A stretch of 64,000 nt of DNA from Sphingomonas sp. AP4-R1 (GCF_013113735.1 NZ_CP053346.1:372001-436000), one strand, 5' to 3'; counted from the first letter of the stretch, positions 42,299 to 51,585 are shown. Numbers and translations are program-made. Notes: generated by a model not told the origin, from the sequence alone.

Positions 42299-42327
42299 AA
42301 AAATTTTGAAGGCAATCGGGAGAGGCC

Positions 42328-42352
42328 GGAACCATGTTCAGCCCGGCCCGTT
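42328..42352 (+). promoter_or_regulatory. EcfG promoter (GGAAC-N16-CGTT) upstream of the entericidin-like gene
   Basis: GGAAC at 42328-42332 and CGTT at 42349-42352 with a 16-nt spacer match the ecfG promoter exactly. The next plausible gene is the small lipoprotein at 42589, giving a 5' leader of about 230 nt. A weaker second match (GGAAC-N16-CATT) is at 42516-42540. Confidence 0.65.
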
Positions 42353-42588
42353 CTCAACACCGGATAGCGACCTTTTGCCCCCCCGCTCTCGCTGTCCACA
42401 CAAATGGGCCCGGACGCGCCGATCCTCCCCCCGGCGGCGCCTCCGGGCCCACATTGTTTTCAGGCAACACATTCCATCCTATTTCCAATACTTTACGGTC
42501 GATCGGACCGGATGCGGAACATGGTGCGGCGTGGGACATTGATCCCTCGGTCCCGCCCGTCGGGATGGACTGATTTTGGGAGAGTAAC

Positions 42589-42726
42589 ATGGTTCGCAAG
42601 GCACTCGCGCTGGCTCTCGTCGCCGGCACCCTGCTCGTCTCGGCCTGCAACACTGTCGAAGGCGCCGGCAAGGACGTCTCGTCCGCCGGCAAGGCCGTCA
42701 GCAACGCGGCCGACGACAACAAGTAA
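42589..42726 (+). CDS. Entericidin-family small lipoprotein
   Basis: 45 residues. A lipoprotein signal MVRKALALALVAGTLLVSAC (Cys20) is followed by NTVEGAGKDVSSAGKAVSNA, the classic entericidin A/B pattern. The ATG has GGGAGAG upstream. Entericidins are small membrane lipoproteins, often stress-induced; an EcfG-type promoter upstream agrees with that. The exact role is unknown. Confidence 0.85.
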   Translation: MVRKALALALVAGTLLVSACNTVEGAGKDVSSAGKAVSNAADDNK

Positions 42727-42804
42727 GCCCCACGGGGCATCAGCGGGAAAGGGCGTCGCTCCGAAAGGGGCGGCGCCCTTTCTCGTGTGGGAGGCTCGAA
42801 GGAT

Positions 42805-42834
42805 CGTCATTGCGAGCGCAGCGAAGCAATGACG
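42805..42834. repeat. Solitary short copy of repeat family B
   Basis: CGTCATTGCGAGCGCAGCGA plus AGCAATGACG, the arm of the 7353-7428 element with its own inverted CGTCATTGC/GCAATGACG ends. It lies just before the 3' end of tatC. Confidence 0.75.
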
Positions 42835-42848
42835 AAGCGATTAAACCC

Positions 42849-43628
42849 TCAGCTTTCGACCAGAGCCGTGCTGTCGTCGCTCTTCTTGCGGCGGCGCTCG
42901 GTGAACCACATCGCGATCAGCGCCAGTTCGTAGAGCAGGATCAGCGGCACGCCGAGCATGATCATCGATCCGATATCCGGCGGGGAGAGCACCGCCGCCA
43001 CCGCCGTATTGCCGACGATCGCATAGCGGCGCAGCGACACCAGCTGCTGGCGCGACACCAGCCCCGCCTGCTCCAGCAGCATCAGCAGCACCGGCACGAG
43101 GAAGGCCAGCCCGAAGCCGAACAGGAATTGCATGATGAAGGTGAGGTAATTGCCCACCGACGGCAGCGCCTCCTGCTGGATGCCGCCCAGATTGCCCTGG
43201 AAGCCCAGCAGGAAATGCAGCGCCATCGGCACCGCCACGAAATAAGCGAGCGCCGCGCCCATCAGGAACAGCACCGGCGTCGCGATCAGGAAGGGAAGGA
43301 AGGCGTTCCGCTCCTTCTTGTAGAGGCCGGGCGCCACGAACTGCCAGATCTGGTTGGCGATTACCGGGAAGCTCAGCATCGCGGCGGCGAAGAAGGCGAC
43401 CTTCACCTCGACGAAGAAGGCCTCGAAAATCTGGGTGTAGACGATCTTGCCCTGCCCGGCGCGCACCAGCGGATGGACGAGGAAGGCGAAGATCGGCCGC
43501 GCGAAATACAGGCAGATCGCAAAGGTGATGCCCAGCGAGAGGATGCACCACAGCAGGCGCCTCCGCAGCTCGATCAGGTGATCCAGCAGAGGCGCGCGCG
43601 TATCGTCCAGTTCGTCGGGCATGCTCAT
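42849..43628 (-). CDS. tatC: Sec-independent protein translocase subunit TatC
   Basis: 259 residues with six membrane segments and the TatC signature near the N-terminus (PLLDHLIELRRRLLWCILSL) and FLMGAALAYFVAVPM in the middle. TatC is the twin-arginine signal receptor. It overlaps tatB by 4 nt. tatA is not next to it in this window. Confidence 0.95.
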   Translation of the reverse strand: MSMPDELDDTRAPLLDHLIELRRRLLWCILSLGITFAICLYFARPIFAFLVHPLVRAGQGKIVYTQIFEAFFVEVKVAFFAAAMLSFPVIANQIWQFVAPGLYKKERNAFLPFLIATPVLFLMGAALAYFVAVPMALHFLLGFQGNLGGIQQEALPSVGNYLTFIMQFLFGFGLAFLVPVLLMLLEQAGLVSRQQLVSLRRYAIVGNTAVAAVLSPPDIGSMIMLGVPLILLYELALIAMWFTERRRKKSDDSTALVES

Positions 43629-44050
43629 GAGCGGGCCGGGGGCTCCTGGTGGCTCTCGGTCGGGGCCTTGGCCGCGCCGTCGCTCTCGGGCTTCGTCTCG
43701 CCCCCCTCATGCCCGTCATGCCCCTGTTGCGGGTAAACGGGCTCGGGCAGTTCGGGCAGCGGCATCATCGCATAATGCGCGTCGTCATGCTCTTCCGGCG
43801 GCGGGGGCGCGGATGCGGGATGCTCGGCCATGATCCGGGCATTCTCGGCCGCCCACTTCTTCTCCATCTCCTCCATCTCGGCCTGACGGATCATCTCGTC
43901 GAAGCCGGAGCGGAAATGGCGGGCGACGCCGCGCGCGCGGCCGACCCACTGGCCCACGACTCGCATCGCGCGCGGCAGATCCTTCGGGCCGATCACGACC
44001 AGCGCCACGATGGCGACGAGCATCAGCTCCGATGGCGCGATATCGAACAT
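43625..44050 (-). CDS. tatB: Sec-independent protein translocase subunit TatB
   Basis: 141 residues. The hallmark N-terminus MFDIAPSELMLVAIVALVVI, GPKDLPRAMRVVGQWV gives one membrane helix and an amphipathic helix; a Pro/Glu/His-rich acidic tail follows. TatB forms the receptor complex with TatC. It is followed by tatC with a 4-nt overlap. Confidence 0.94.
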   Translation of the reverse strand: MFDIAPSELMLVAIVALVVIGPKDLPRAMRVVGQWVGRARGVARHFRSGFDEMIRQAEMEEMEKKWAAENARIMAEHPASAPPPPEEHDDAHYAMMPLPELPEPVYPQQGHDGHEGGETKPESDGAAKAPTESHQEPPARS

Positions 44051-44119
44051 GGCGAGGGCTTTAGAGCCTGATCGTGCGGGGTGGAAGCGGGCTCGACGCT
44101 TCGTCGCGGCGGAGCCGGC

Positions 44120-45418
44120 TCATTCGCGGCTCGCCAGCAGCTTGTCGATCTTGCGCCCGTCCATATCGACGATCTCGAAGCGCCAGCCTTCCTCGGAGAA
44201 GACCTCGCCCGTCGTCGGCAGATGGCGCAGCACGGACAGAGCGAAGCCCGCCACGGTCGCATAATCGCGATCGTCGGGCAGATCGATGCAGAGCCGGTCC
44301 GCCAGCACGTCCGCCGAGGCCGACCCCGAGAGCAGCCAGCTGCCATCCTCGCGCTCGAAGAAAGGCGGATCCGTCTCCTCGTCATTGTTCGAGGCGAAGG
44401 CGCCCGCGATCGCCGCCAGCAGATCCACCGGCGTCACCAGCCCGTCGAAATGACCATATTCGTCATGCACGAACGCCATCGGCACGTCCGCCTCGCGCAG
44501 CACGGTCAGCGCGTCCATCGCGTCCATCTGGTCCGGCACGACCGGCACGGTGCGCACGAGCGTCTCGATCGCGGGCTTGGTGTCGGCCAGCGACGCGCCC
44601 AGCAGATCGCGCGCCTGCACCACGCCGACCAGCGCATCCACGGTGCCACGGCCCACCGGCATACGGCTGTGCTGCATCGTCAGCAGCTGCTCGCGCACCG
44701 TATCGGCATCGTCGTCCAGATCGATCCAGTCGACATTGGTGCGCGGCGTCATCACCTCGCGCACGGGGCGATCGGCCAGCCGCACGACGCTGGAAATGAA
44801 CGCACGCTCGCTATCGTCGATCACGCCCGCGGTGGAGGCCTCGGCGACGACGAGGTGCAGTTCCTCGGCCGTCACATGGTTGGTCGCCTCGCGGTCCAGC
44901 CGCAGCAGGCGGAAGATGAAGGCGCTCGATCGGTCCAGCAGCCACACGAAGGGCGCGCCGACGCGCGACAGCCACATCATCGGCCGCGCCACGATCGAGG
45001 CGATCGCCTCCGGCTGCCGCAGCGCGAACTGCTTGGGCACCAGCTCGCCGACGATCAGGCTCAGATAGGTGGTGCCGATGATGACCAGCACGAAGCCCCA
45101 TTGCGCGGCGGTCTGCGCATCCAGCCCCAGCGGCGTGCCGATCAGCTCGCCCACCGGCCCGCCCAGGCTCGCGCCCGAATAGGCGCCCGCCAGGATGCCG
45201 ATCAGCGTGATGCCCGTCTGCACGGTGGACAGGAACTTGCCGGGATCGCTCGCCAGCACCAGCGCGACGCGCGCGCCGCTGCGCCCTTTACGGGCCAGAG
45301 CCTCCAGCCGCGGCTTGCGCGCGGACACGATCGCGAGTTCGCTCATCGCGAAGACGCCGTTCAGGATCATCAGGAAGATGATGATCGCCAGATCGAACCA
45401 GGGAAAAGGGTGTGCCAT
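44120..45418 (-). CDS. CNNM/HlyC-CorC family membrane protein with CBS pair
   Basis: 432 residues: an N-terminal CNNM transmembrane domain (DLAIIIFLMILNGVFAMSEL, four helices), a CBS-domain pair (REVMTPRTNVDWIDLDDDAD onward) and a C-terminal CorC_HlyC domain. This group is linked to Mg2+/Co2+ efflux or to membrane tolerance and is often called hemolysin by history. Upstream of tatB on the same strand, 69 nt apart. Confidence 0.92.
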   Translation of the reverse strand: MAHPFPWFDLAIIIFLMILNGVFAMSELAIVSARKPRLEALARKGRSGARVALVLASDPGKFLSTVQTGITLIGILAGAYSGASLGGPVGELIGTPLGLDAQTAAQWGFVLVIIGTTYLSLIVGELVPKQFALRQPEAIASIVARPMMWLSRVGAPFVWLLDRSSAFIFRLLRLDREATNHVTAEELHLVVAEASTAGVIDDSERAFISSVVRLADRPVREVMTPRTNVDWIDLDDDADTVREQLLTMQHSRMPVGRGTVDALVGVVQARDLLGASLADTKPAIETLVRTVPVVPDQMDAMDALTVLREADVPMAFVHDEYGHFDGLVTPVDLLAAIAGAFASNNDEETDPPFFEREDGSWLLSGSASADVLADRLCIDLPDDRDYATVAGFALSVLRHLPTTGEVFSEEGWRFEIVDMDGRKIDKLLASRE

Positions 45419-45583
45419 GGGCGCGAACCCGCCTTAACGTCGGGGCGGGCCTGCGAGCAAGCGATGAGTTTGCACGACGAGCCGGGAAAATGCGGTGTTG
45501 CGGGGAAATGCGCGCGCCGGACGCGGATCAGCATTCAAGCGGCAACATCGGCCGTCTCCAAGAAATGCGACTGATACAACGAA

Positions 45584-45666
45584 CCGTTCGTCCTGAGCGA
45601 CGTCGAAGGACGGGCTTCAGGCGTTGCGTGCGCGGCACGTTTTCGACTTCGCTCAAAACGAACGGA
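45584..45666. repeat. Intergenic inverted repeat, family A
   Basis: Arms CCGTTCGTCCTGAGCGACGT and TTCGCTCAAAACGAACGGAG with inner GGACGGGCTTCAGGCG. It sits in the gap between the CNNM gene and the PEPxxWA-CTERM gene; the rest of that 285-nt gap shows no gene. Confidence 0.85.
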
Positions 45667-45703
45667 GGATTGGGAGCAGTGCGAAGATCGTCTGAGCAGC
45701 CCC

Positions 45704-46678
45704 TCAGCCGAAGCGCACCGAAACCCGCCGCCGCCTCATCGCTCCGCCGATCAGGCCGAAGCCGCCGATGAACATCGCCCAGCTCGCCGGTTCGGGCACC
45801 GGCGAGGGCGCCGGCGGCGCCGCGCCGACCGGCAGGGAGAATTGCGCGACGATCAGGCTCAGCGCATCCGATACCGGCGCCAGCTTCAGATCCAGCGTGT
45901 TCGATCCGGGCACAAGGAAGCCGGTGACGTCATAGGTCTGGATGTCCCAGAGATAGCCATTGCGGCCAATGCCATCGCCGGGCTGCACGCTGTCTCCCCG
46001 CGCCCAGTTGCCGTTGGCGATTGTCGTACCGTTGAGCATCAGTTCGCCGTCGGTAAAAACACTCTGACCGTCACTGATGCTGAGCGTCATGGAGGCGGAG
46101 CCGGACGTGTAATCGATGCCGGCCAGCGTCGCATTCCATCCATTGGCGTCATAGCTGTTGTCGAAGTTCGAATCATTGCCGTCGAACAGCACGACATCGC
46201 GATTGTTGGTCGCATCGCCGTCCTGGTAGAAGACGATCAGCGAGGCCCCGTTGATGTTCGCGGTGGCGCCACCGAAGCCGTTGATGAAGCCGTCGAGATA
46301 ATAAGAGCCGTTGCCGGTGACTAACGCGGTCACGTCAGCGCGATAGGCCTGGCTGTTGGCATAACTCCACAGATTGTCCTGCGAGAAGCCGATATTGGTG
46401 CCGGTGATCGCATGGCCGGCGAAGCTCGTTGCGGCATTGGCCTTGGGATCGATCGAGTTCGTAGGCCCATGCCAGTAGAGATACGCGCTTGAGATGGTGC
46501 CGGAGAGGCCGGACACGACCAGCTCGCCATTGCCGTAATTTCGCATCCGGCCGATGGCGAAGGTCGCCACGTCGGTGTCCGGGACGGTCGTGAAATAGGT
46601 CATGTCGGAGGCCTGCGCCGCCGTGCCGAGACCGGCGAGACACGCGATCAGCGCGCGAGAAATCCGGGAAACACGCAT
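45704..46678 (-). CDS. PEPxxWA-CTERM sorting-signal exported protein
   Basis: 324 residues from ATG 46678 (MRVSRISRALIACLAGL) with GGGGAG about 10 nt upstream. A signal peptide precedes a beta-rich extracellular domain (Asn/Gly/Ser-rich). The C-terminus has the exosortase recognition signal VPEPASWAMFIGGFGLIGG plus AMRRRR (PEPxxWA, membrane helix, Arg cluster). Such proteins are cleaved and exported together with exopolysaccharide in Gram-negative bacteria. The exosortase is not in this window. Confidence 0.9.
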   Translation of the reverse strand: MRVSRISRALIACLAGLGTAAQASDMTYFTTVPDTDVATFAIGRMRNYGNGELVVSGLSGTISSAYLYWHGPTNSIDPKANAATSFAGHAITGTNIGFSQDNLWSYANSQAYRADVTALVTGNGSYYLDGFINGFGGATANINGASLIVFYQDGDATNNRDVVLFDGNDSNFDNSYDANGWNATLAGIDYTSGSASMTLSISDGQSVFTDGELMLNGTTIANGNWARGDSVQPGDGIGRNGYLWDIQTYDVTGFLVPGSNTLDLKLAPVSDALSLIVAQFSLPVGAAPPAPSPVPEPASWAMFIGGFGLIGGAMRRRRVSVRFG

Positions 46679-46875
46679 GCCACTGTCACTCCCCTGTTCG
46701 CCGCCGGCGGAGCCCCCTCCGCGCGGCATGCCTGCAGATCGCCGTCCGGGTCGCGATGCGTCCTGAACGGCGTCGGGAGTCAGGTTTACGGAGCGAAAAC
46801 GGCGCCCGCGTCCATCATCTGTTTACCCTGAATCTTTGTCGAAAATGCGCGGAAGAGGGCATTTCGAGACGGAAC

Positions 46876-46972
46876 GGCCCGCTCCCCACCCGGCCTCCCA
46901 ATCAGTTTATTCTGTGGGAGGCCGGGTGGGGGAGCGGGCCGGTGCCGCCATGCGCCGACAGGCTCATCAAAC
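46876..46972. repeat. Intergenic inverted repeat, family D (core ATCAGTTTATTCTG)
   Basis: Arms GGCCCGCTCCCCACCCGGCC and GGCCGGGTGGGGGAGCGGGC around ATCAGTTTATTCTGTGG, followed by a conserved tail GGTGCCGCCATGCGCCGACA. A near-identical copy lies at 63016-63120. The rest of the 301-nt gap 46679-46979 shows no gene. Confidence 0.88.
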
Positions 46973-46979
46973 ACGACTC

Positions 46980-48086
46980 TCAGGTCGCGATCCGCCCGAA
47001 GCGGTGGGCGAGGCTGGAAAGCCCGGCGAAGCCGCGCGTATCGGTCTTGTCGTAGATGCGGTGCAGGTGCGTGCGCGCGGTCGCCCGCGCCATGCCCAGC
47101 CGGTCGCCCACCTCGGTAATGTCCCCCGCCTCGATCGCATCGCGCAGCACGCGCAATTCGGTCGCGGTCAGGCCGTAAAGCTGGCCGATCGCCGCGAAGG
47201 CGATGATGCGCGGCCGGTCGACGCGCGTGACGTGGACGGCACAGGTGGCGCCCGGCCCGCTCGCCAGATCACCGAAGCGGTTCGTCTCCAGCGCTCGCGC
47301 CTCCAGCAGCAGGCGGACGGGCTCCGCCTCGCCCGCCGGCGACACTTCGATCGCGACCGGCTCGCCGCCTTCGATCGCGCGCGCTACCGCCGTGCCGAAC
47401 AGCCCGTCCCCGATCGGCTCGCCGATCCGCAGGCGCAGCAGCGGCACGAGCGGGGCATCGGCATCCAGCAGCACGCGATCGGCCGTCAGCAGCAGCAGCG
47501 CGCTGTTCGCCACCCCCGCCACCGCCTGTTCGCCCGCCGCATGATCGGCCGCGCGGATGAGGTGGCTCTGGATATAGATGGCGCGGCGCAGGTGCGGCAG
47601 GATCTCGGCCAGCCGCGCGCAGTCCTCCTCCGAAAAGCGCGGCGCGGGCGCGTGGCGCAGCAGGGCCAGATGCGCGACGATGCCGGGCCGCTTGATCAGG
47701 TTCACCGCCAGATTGTCGACGATGCCCTGCGGCGCGATATACTCCCGATAGAACAGGCTCTCGCGGATTTCGGGGGTCTGCAGCAGATCCCATGCGGGCG
47801 CGCACACGCCTTCGGGCACGGCATGCAGATGCGGGCGCATGATATCGTGCGGCGCATAGGTTTCGACATAAGCGTGTAGCCACTTCGGATCGTTGCCGAA
47901 CTGCACCTGAAAGCCCGCGTCGCGATCCAGATCGCTCCAGCCGATGAAGCCCGCCTGCGCGCCCATCGCATGGACCAGCCTTTCCAGCAGCGTCGGGAAA
48001 CGCGCGCGATCGAACGCGGCGTCGTAAATCTCCTCCAGTGCGAACATGCGTGCGAGTGCCCCCTGCTCCGCTCCCCCGATCCCCAT
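46980..48086 (-). CDS. LuxR-family transcriptional regulator
   Basis: 368 residues. The C-terminal LuxR HTH (about 307-355) reads YGLTATELRVLRDAIEAGDI then LGMARATARTHLHRIYDKT. The N-terminal 290 residues look like a PAS/GAF-type sensing region without a receiver domain; this layout is common in sphingomonads. A second ATG (48047) is a possible start. The ligand and targets are unknown. Confidence 0.85.
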   Translation of the reverse strand: MGIGGAEQGALARMFALEEIYDAAFDRARFPTLLERLVHAMGAQAGFIGWSDLDRDAGFQVQFGNDPKWLHAYVETYAPHDIMRPHLHAVPEGVCAPAWDLLQTPEIRESLFYREYIAPQGIVDNLAVNLIKRPGIVAHLALLRHAPAPRFSEEDCARLAEILPHLRRAIYIQSHLIRAADHAAGEQAVAGVANSALLLLTADRVLLDADAPLVPLLRLRIGEPIGDGLFGTAVARAIEGGEPVAIEVSPAGEAEPVRLLLEARALETNRFGDLASGPGATCAVHVTRVDRPRIIAFAAIGQLYGLTATELRVLRDAIEAGDITEVGDRLGMARATARTHLHRIYDKTDTRGFAGLSSLAHRFGRIAT

Positions 48087-48206
48087 CAGAAAGGGCGCGA
48101 CCGCTCTTGTCCAGCGCCCGTTCGGCCATCACGATCCATCGCCGCGGATGCAAAGGGCCGCGCGGAATGCGATGAGGGCGAGGATGGTGCGTTTGGGGGT
48201 TTCGCC

Positions 48207-48818
48207 ATGACGAACAGGTGGCTGGTCACGACCGTCGATCTCGCCGGGACCTTCGTCCTCGCCATTCATGGCGCGTCGGTCGCCGCGGCGGCCGGGCTCG
48301 ATCTGCTCGGCATCGTCATCATCGCCATCGTCTCGGCCATGGGCGGCGGCATCATCCGCGACCTGCTGGTGGGCGAAACGCCACCGGAAGCGCTCCGCCA
48401 CTGGCCGCTTATCACGGTCGCCCTCGCAGGCGCGCTGCTGACGATCCTGTTCGTCCAGCAGGTGCGAACGATCCCCGAAGGACCGCTGATCGCCATCGAT
48501 GCGCTGGGCCTGTCGCTGCTGGCCGTGGCTGCAGCCGAGAAATCGCTGGACTACAGGCTCACACCCATCGCCGCGATCATGATGGCCGCCATCGGCGGGT
48601 GCGGCGGCGGCGCGATGCGCGATGTGCTGCTGATGCAGATACCGGCCATCCTGCGCGCCGATTTTCTGGCGACCGCCGCGATCGCCGGGGCAGCGGTGCT
48701 GGTGGTCAGCCGCCGGTCCGGCCTTCGTCCGGTCTGGGCGGCCTGGGCCGGGGGCACGACATGCTGCCTGCTCCGGCTGGTGGCCGTGTTGCAGGGATGG
48801 CATCTGCCGCACCTGTAA
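48207..48818 (+). CDS. YicG/TRIC-like (UPF0126) membrane protein
   Basis: 203 residues from ATG 48207 (MTNRWLVTTVDLAGTFV). Two tandem UPF0126 repeats show IVSAMGGGIIRDLLVGETPP and AIGGCGGGAMRDVLLMQIP, the Gly-rich kinks of prokaryotic TRIC cation channels. There are about seven membrane helices. The in-frame extension upstream to 47970 runs through the opposite gene and is rejected. Likely a potassium or small-molecule channel; the substrate is inferred from the family. Confidence 0.88.
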   Translation: MTNRWLVTTVDLAGTFVLAIHGASVAAAAGLDLLGIVIIAIVSAMGGGIIRDLLVGETPPEALRHWPLITVALAGALLTILFVQQVRTIPEGPLIAIDALGLSLLAVAAAEKSLDYRLTPIAAIMMAAIGGCGGGAMRDVLLMQIPAILRADFLATAAIAGAAVLVVSRRSGLRPVWAAWAGGTTCCLLRLVAVLQGWHLPHL

Positions 48819-48847
48819 GGCGGCCCTTCCGTATCAGCGCGCGCGCT

Positions 48848-51268
48848 TCACTCCGCCATCGCCTCGGCGGCGAGCGCCTCCGCCTCGATCAGCAATGCAT
48901 CCTCGGTCGATCCCTGCGCCACGCGCTCGCGCCCGATCAGCACCAGCACCGGCACGGCCAGCGGCGAGACCTTGGGCAGATCGACATGCAGCATCGTGCC
49001 CGCCGCCCGGTCCAGCAGATCGGCCAGGCGGCCCACGTCCGTCATCCGCGCGCGGGCATCGTCCCACGCCGCGCGCAGCAGCAGGTGATCGGGCTCATAT
49101 TTGCGGAGCACGTCGTAGATCAGGTCGGTCGAGAAGCTCACCTGTCGGCCGGTCTTGCGCTTGCCCGGATGCTGACGCTCGACGAGGCCGCCGATCACCG
49201 CCACCTCGCGAAAGGCGCGCTTCAGCAGGCTCGACTGCTGCACCCAGTCGACGAACTCATGTTCGAGGATATCCTTGTCGAACAAAGGCGCGGGATCGGT
49301 GACGGGCTCCAGCGAATAGGTGGCGATCGCATAATCGCTGGCGACGAAGCCGATCGGCTTCAGCCCGGCCGTCTCCATCCGCCGCGTGATCAGCATGCCC
49401 AGCGACTGGTGCGCGTTCCAGCCCTCGAAGCTGTACACCACCATGTAATGCCGCCCCTCGCGCGGGAAGGTTTCCACCAGCAATTCGCCCGGCCGGGGCA
49501 GGCGCGAGCGGCGCGCCTGCATCTCCAGCCATTCGCGCACGTCATCCGGGAAACGCGCCCACTGGCCGGGCTCCGCGAAATAGCCGCGCACGCGATTGGC
49601 GAGGTTGGTGGAGATCGGCATGCGCGCGCCCCCATAAGTGGGGATGCGCGCGGGCCGGGCGGTGGCGCGCACGTACACATCCTCCACCTCGGCGCCGATC
49701 ACCTCCAGGCTGAGGCCCGCGAAGAAGAAGGTGTCTCCGGGCGAGAGGGTGGCGGCGAAACCTTCCTCCACCTTGCCCAGCGCGCGCCCGTTCTTGAAGC
49801 GCACATTGAGCATCGTCGCTTCGACGATGATGCCCGCATTCATCCGATATTGCTGGACGAACTGGGGATGGCTCACCCGCCAGCGCCCGTCCTCGCCCTT
49901 CACCAGCCGCTTGAAGCGGTCATAGGCCTTCAGCGCATAGCCGCCCGTGGCGATGAACTGCAGCACCTGCCCGAAAAGCTCGGCTGAAAGCGCACTATAG
50001 GGCAGCGCCGATCGTACCTCGGCCAGCAGAGTCTCCTCCGCGAACGGCGCGGCGCAGGCGCACCCCATCACATGCTGGGCCAGCACGTCGAGCGCGCCCG
50101 CCCGGAACACCTCATGATCCAGTTCGCCCGCCTCCACCGCGTCCAGCGCGGCGCGCGCCTCCAGATATTCGAAGCGGTTGCCGGGCACGATCACCGCTTC
50201 GGACGCATCCTCCAGCCGATGGTTGGCGCGGCCGATCCGCTGGAGCAGGCGCGACGATCCCTTGGGCGCGCCCATCTGGATGACCAGATCGACATCACCC
50301 CAGTCCACGCCCAGATCGAGGCTGGCCGTCGCCACCAGCGCGCGCAGGCGGCCATCCGCCATCGCCGCCTCCACCTTGCGCCGCGCCTCGATCGCGAGGC
50401 TGCCATGGTGGATACCGATCGGCAGCTTCATCTCGTTGACCGCCCACAGATCCTGAAAGATCAGCTCGGCGAGGCTGCGCGTGTTGCAGAAGATGATCGT
50501 CGTGCGGTGCGTCTCGATCTCGGCCATCACCTGCGCCGCCGCATAGCGCCCCGAATGGCCCGACCAGGGCACGCGATCCTCGGGTAGCAAGATGGCGAGA
50601 TCGGGCGCGGCGCCCGGATCGCCCGTCACCTGCGCCACCGCGTCGATATCGCCATCGGGCGCGAGCCACGCCGCATATTGATCGGGATCGGCCACCGTGG
50701 CGGACAGCGCCACGCGCCGCATCCGCGGCGCCAGCGTCTGCAGCCGCGCCATGCAGAGCGCGAGCAGATCGCCGCGCTTGCCGCCGGCAAAGGCGTGGAC
50801 CTCGTCCACCACGATCGTCTGGAGACTCTCGAACAGGAAGCCGGCATCCGCGTGGCTCAGCAGCAGGCTCAGCGATTCGGGCGTGGTGAGCAGCATGTTG
50901 GGCGGCTTCACCCGCTGCCGCGCCTTGCGATCGGAGGGCGTGTCGCCGGTGCGCGTCTCCACCGTGATGGGAAGGCCCATCTCCGTGATCGGATCGAGCA
51001 GATTGCGCTGCACGTCGATCGCCAGCGCCTTGAGCGGCGAGACGTAAAGCGTGTGGAGGCCCTGGGCCGGCTCTTCCGCCAGCGCGACGAGACTGGGCAG
51101 GAACCCCGCCATCGTCTTGCCGGAGCCGGTGGGCGCGATCAGCAGCGCATGACGCCCGGCCCGCGCGGCGTCCAGCATCTCCATCTGCGCGCGCCGGGGC
51201 GCCCAGCCGCGCTTGGCGAACCAGCCGGCGATTTTGGGCGGGAGCGGGGCAGGGGAACGCACGGACAT
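48848..51268 (-). CDS. Ligase-associated DEXH-box helicase (Lhr-type)
   Basis: 806 residues. SF2 motifs are LIAPTGSGKTMAGFLPSL (motif I), LLTTPESLSLLLS (Ic region), TIVVDEVHAFAGGKRG (DEVH, motif II) and LLQRIGRANHRLEDAS (motif VI); a winged-helix/Lhr core follows. This subfamily normally sits with a metallo-beta-lactamase exonuclease and an ATP-dependent DNA ligase in a repair operon. The exonuclease is next door (divergent), but no ligase gene is present here. Confidence 0.93.
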   Translation of the reverse strand: MSVRSPAPLPPKIAGWFAKRGWAPRRAQMEMLDAARAGRHALLIAPTGSGKTMAGFLPSLVALAEEPAQGLHTLYVSPLKALAIDVQRNLLDPITEMGLPITVETRTGDTPSDRKARQRVKPPNMLLTTPESLSLLLSHADAGFLFESLQTIVVDEVHAFAGGKRGDLLALCMARLQTLAPRMRRVALSATVADPDQYAAWLAPDGDIDAVAQVTGDPGAAPDLAILLPEDRVPWSGHSGRYAAAQVMAEIETHRTTIIFCNTRSLAELIFQDLWAVNEMKLPIGIHHGSLAIEARRKVEAAMADGRLRALVATASLDLGVDWGDVDLVIQMGAPKGSSRLLQRIGRANHRLEDASEAVIVPGNRFEYLEARAALDAVEAGELDHEVFRAGALDVLAQHVMGCACAAPFAEETLLAEVRSALPYSALSAELFGQVLQFIATGGYALKAYDRFKRLVKGEDGRWRVSHPQFVQQYRMNAGIIVEATMLNVRFKNGRALGKVEEGFAATLSPGDTFFFAGLSLEVIGAEVEDVYVRATARPARIPTYGGARMPISTNLANRVRGYFAEPGQWARFPDDVREWLEMQARRSRLPRPGELLVETFPREGRHYMVVYSFEGWNAHQSLGMLITRRMETAGLKPIGFVASDYAIATYSLEPVTDPAPLFDKDILEHEFVDWVQQSSLLKRAFREVAVIGGLVERQHPGKRKTGRQVSFSTDLIYDVLRKYEPDHLLLRAAWDDARARMTDVGRLADLLDRAAGTMLHVDLPKVSPLAVPVLVLIGRERVAQGSTEDALLIEAEALAAEAMAE

Positions 51269-51316
51269 ACGCTAGATCAGTCGCGCGATTTTGCGACCCT
51301 GCTGGCGCTCTTCATG

Positions 51317-51402
51317 CCCGTCAAGCCGGCCTTGGGCCGGGATCCCGCTTCTTTTTACGCGGGTCGAGGCAGCGGGAGCCCGGCTCAAGGCCGGCGTGAC
51401 GG
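51317..51402. repeat. Intergenic inverted repeat (CCCGTCAAGCCGGCCTTGGGCC)
   Basis: Arms CCCGTCAAGCCGGCCTTGGG and CCGGCTCAAGGCCGGCGTGA with inner GGGATCCCGCT/AGCGGGAGCCC. It overlaps the last few codons of the small membrane gene at 51385, whose C-terminus is therefore partly repeat-encoded. Confidence 0.8.
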
Positions 51403-51585
51403 AAGGGAGGGATCGGCATCCGCCACCCGATCCTCCCGATCGATGCCCAGCTTCATCGCGCGCGTGGCCTCCTCGGTCCGCCGCCGGTCCTCGGGCGTGC
51501 GCCGCCGATTGCCGATCACCGCCCACAGCAAGGCGAGCGCGAGGAGCAGGCCGCCGATCGCGGCGACGAGGCCCATCCCATCCAT
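51385..51585 (-). CDS. Small single-helix membrane protein
   Basis: 66 residues from ATG 51585 (MDGMGLVAAIGGLLLALALL) with GAGGAG 6 nt upstream. One N-terminal membrane helix (about 5-22) is followed by an Arg/Glu-rich cytoplasmic tail. The last residues run into an intergenic repeat. It lies between the helicase and the exonuclease genes. The function is unknown. Confidence 0.65.
   Translation of the reverse strand: MDGMGLVAAIGGLLLALALLWAVIGNRRRTPEDRRRTEEATRAMKLGIDREDRVADADPSLPSRRP

Noticed and set aside
42404..42832. 142-aa plus-strand frame over the entericidin gene
   Set aside because: It reads the lipoprotein gene in the wrong frame; the real 45-aa frame has a lipobox and SD.
48218..49987. 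589-aa plus-strand frame
   Set aside because: It crosses the YicG-like gene and runs antisense to the helicase; no domain is recognisable.
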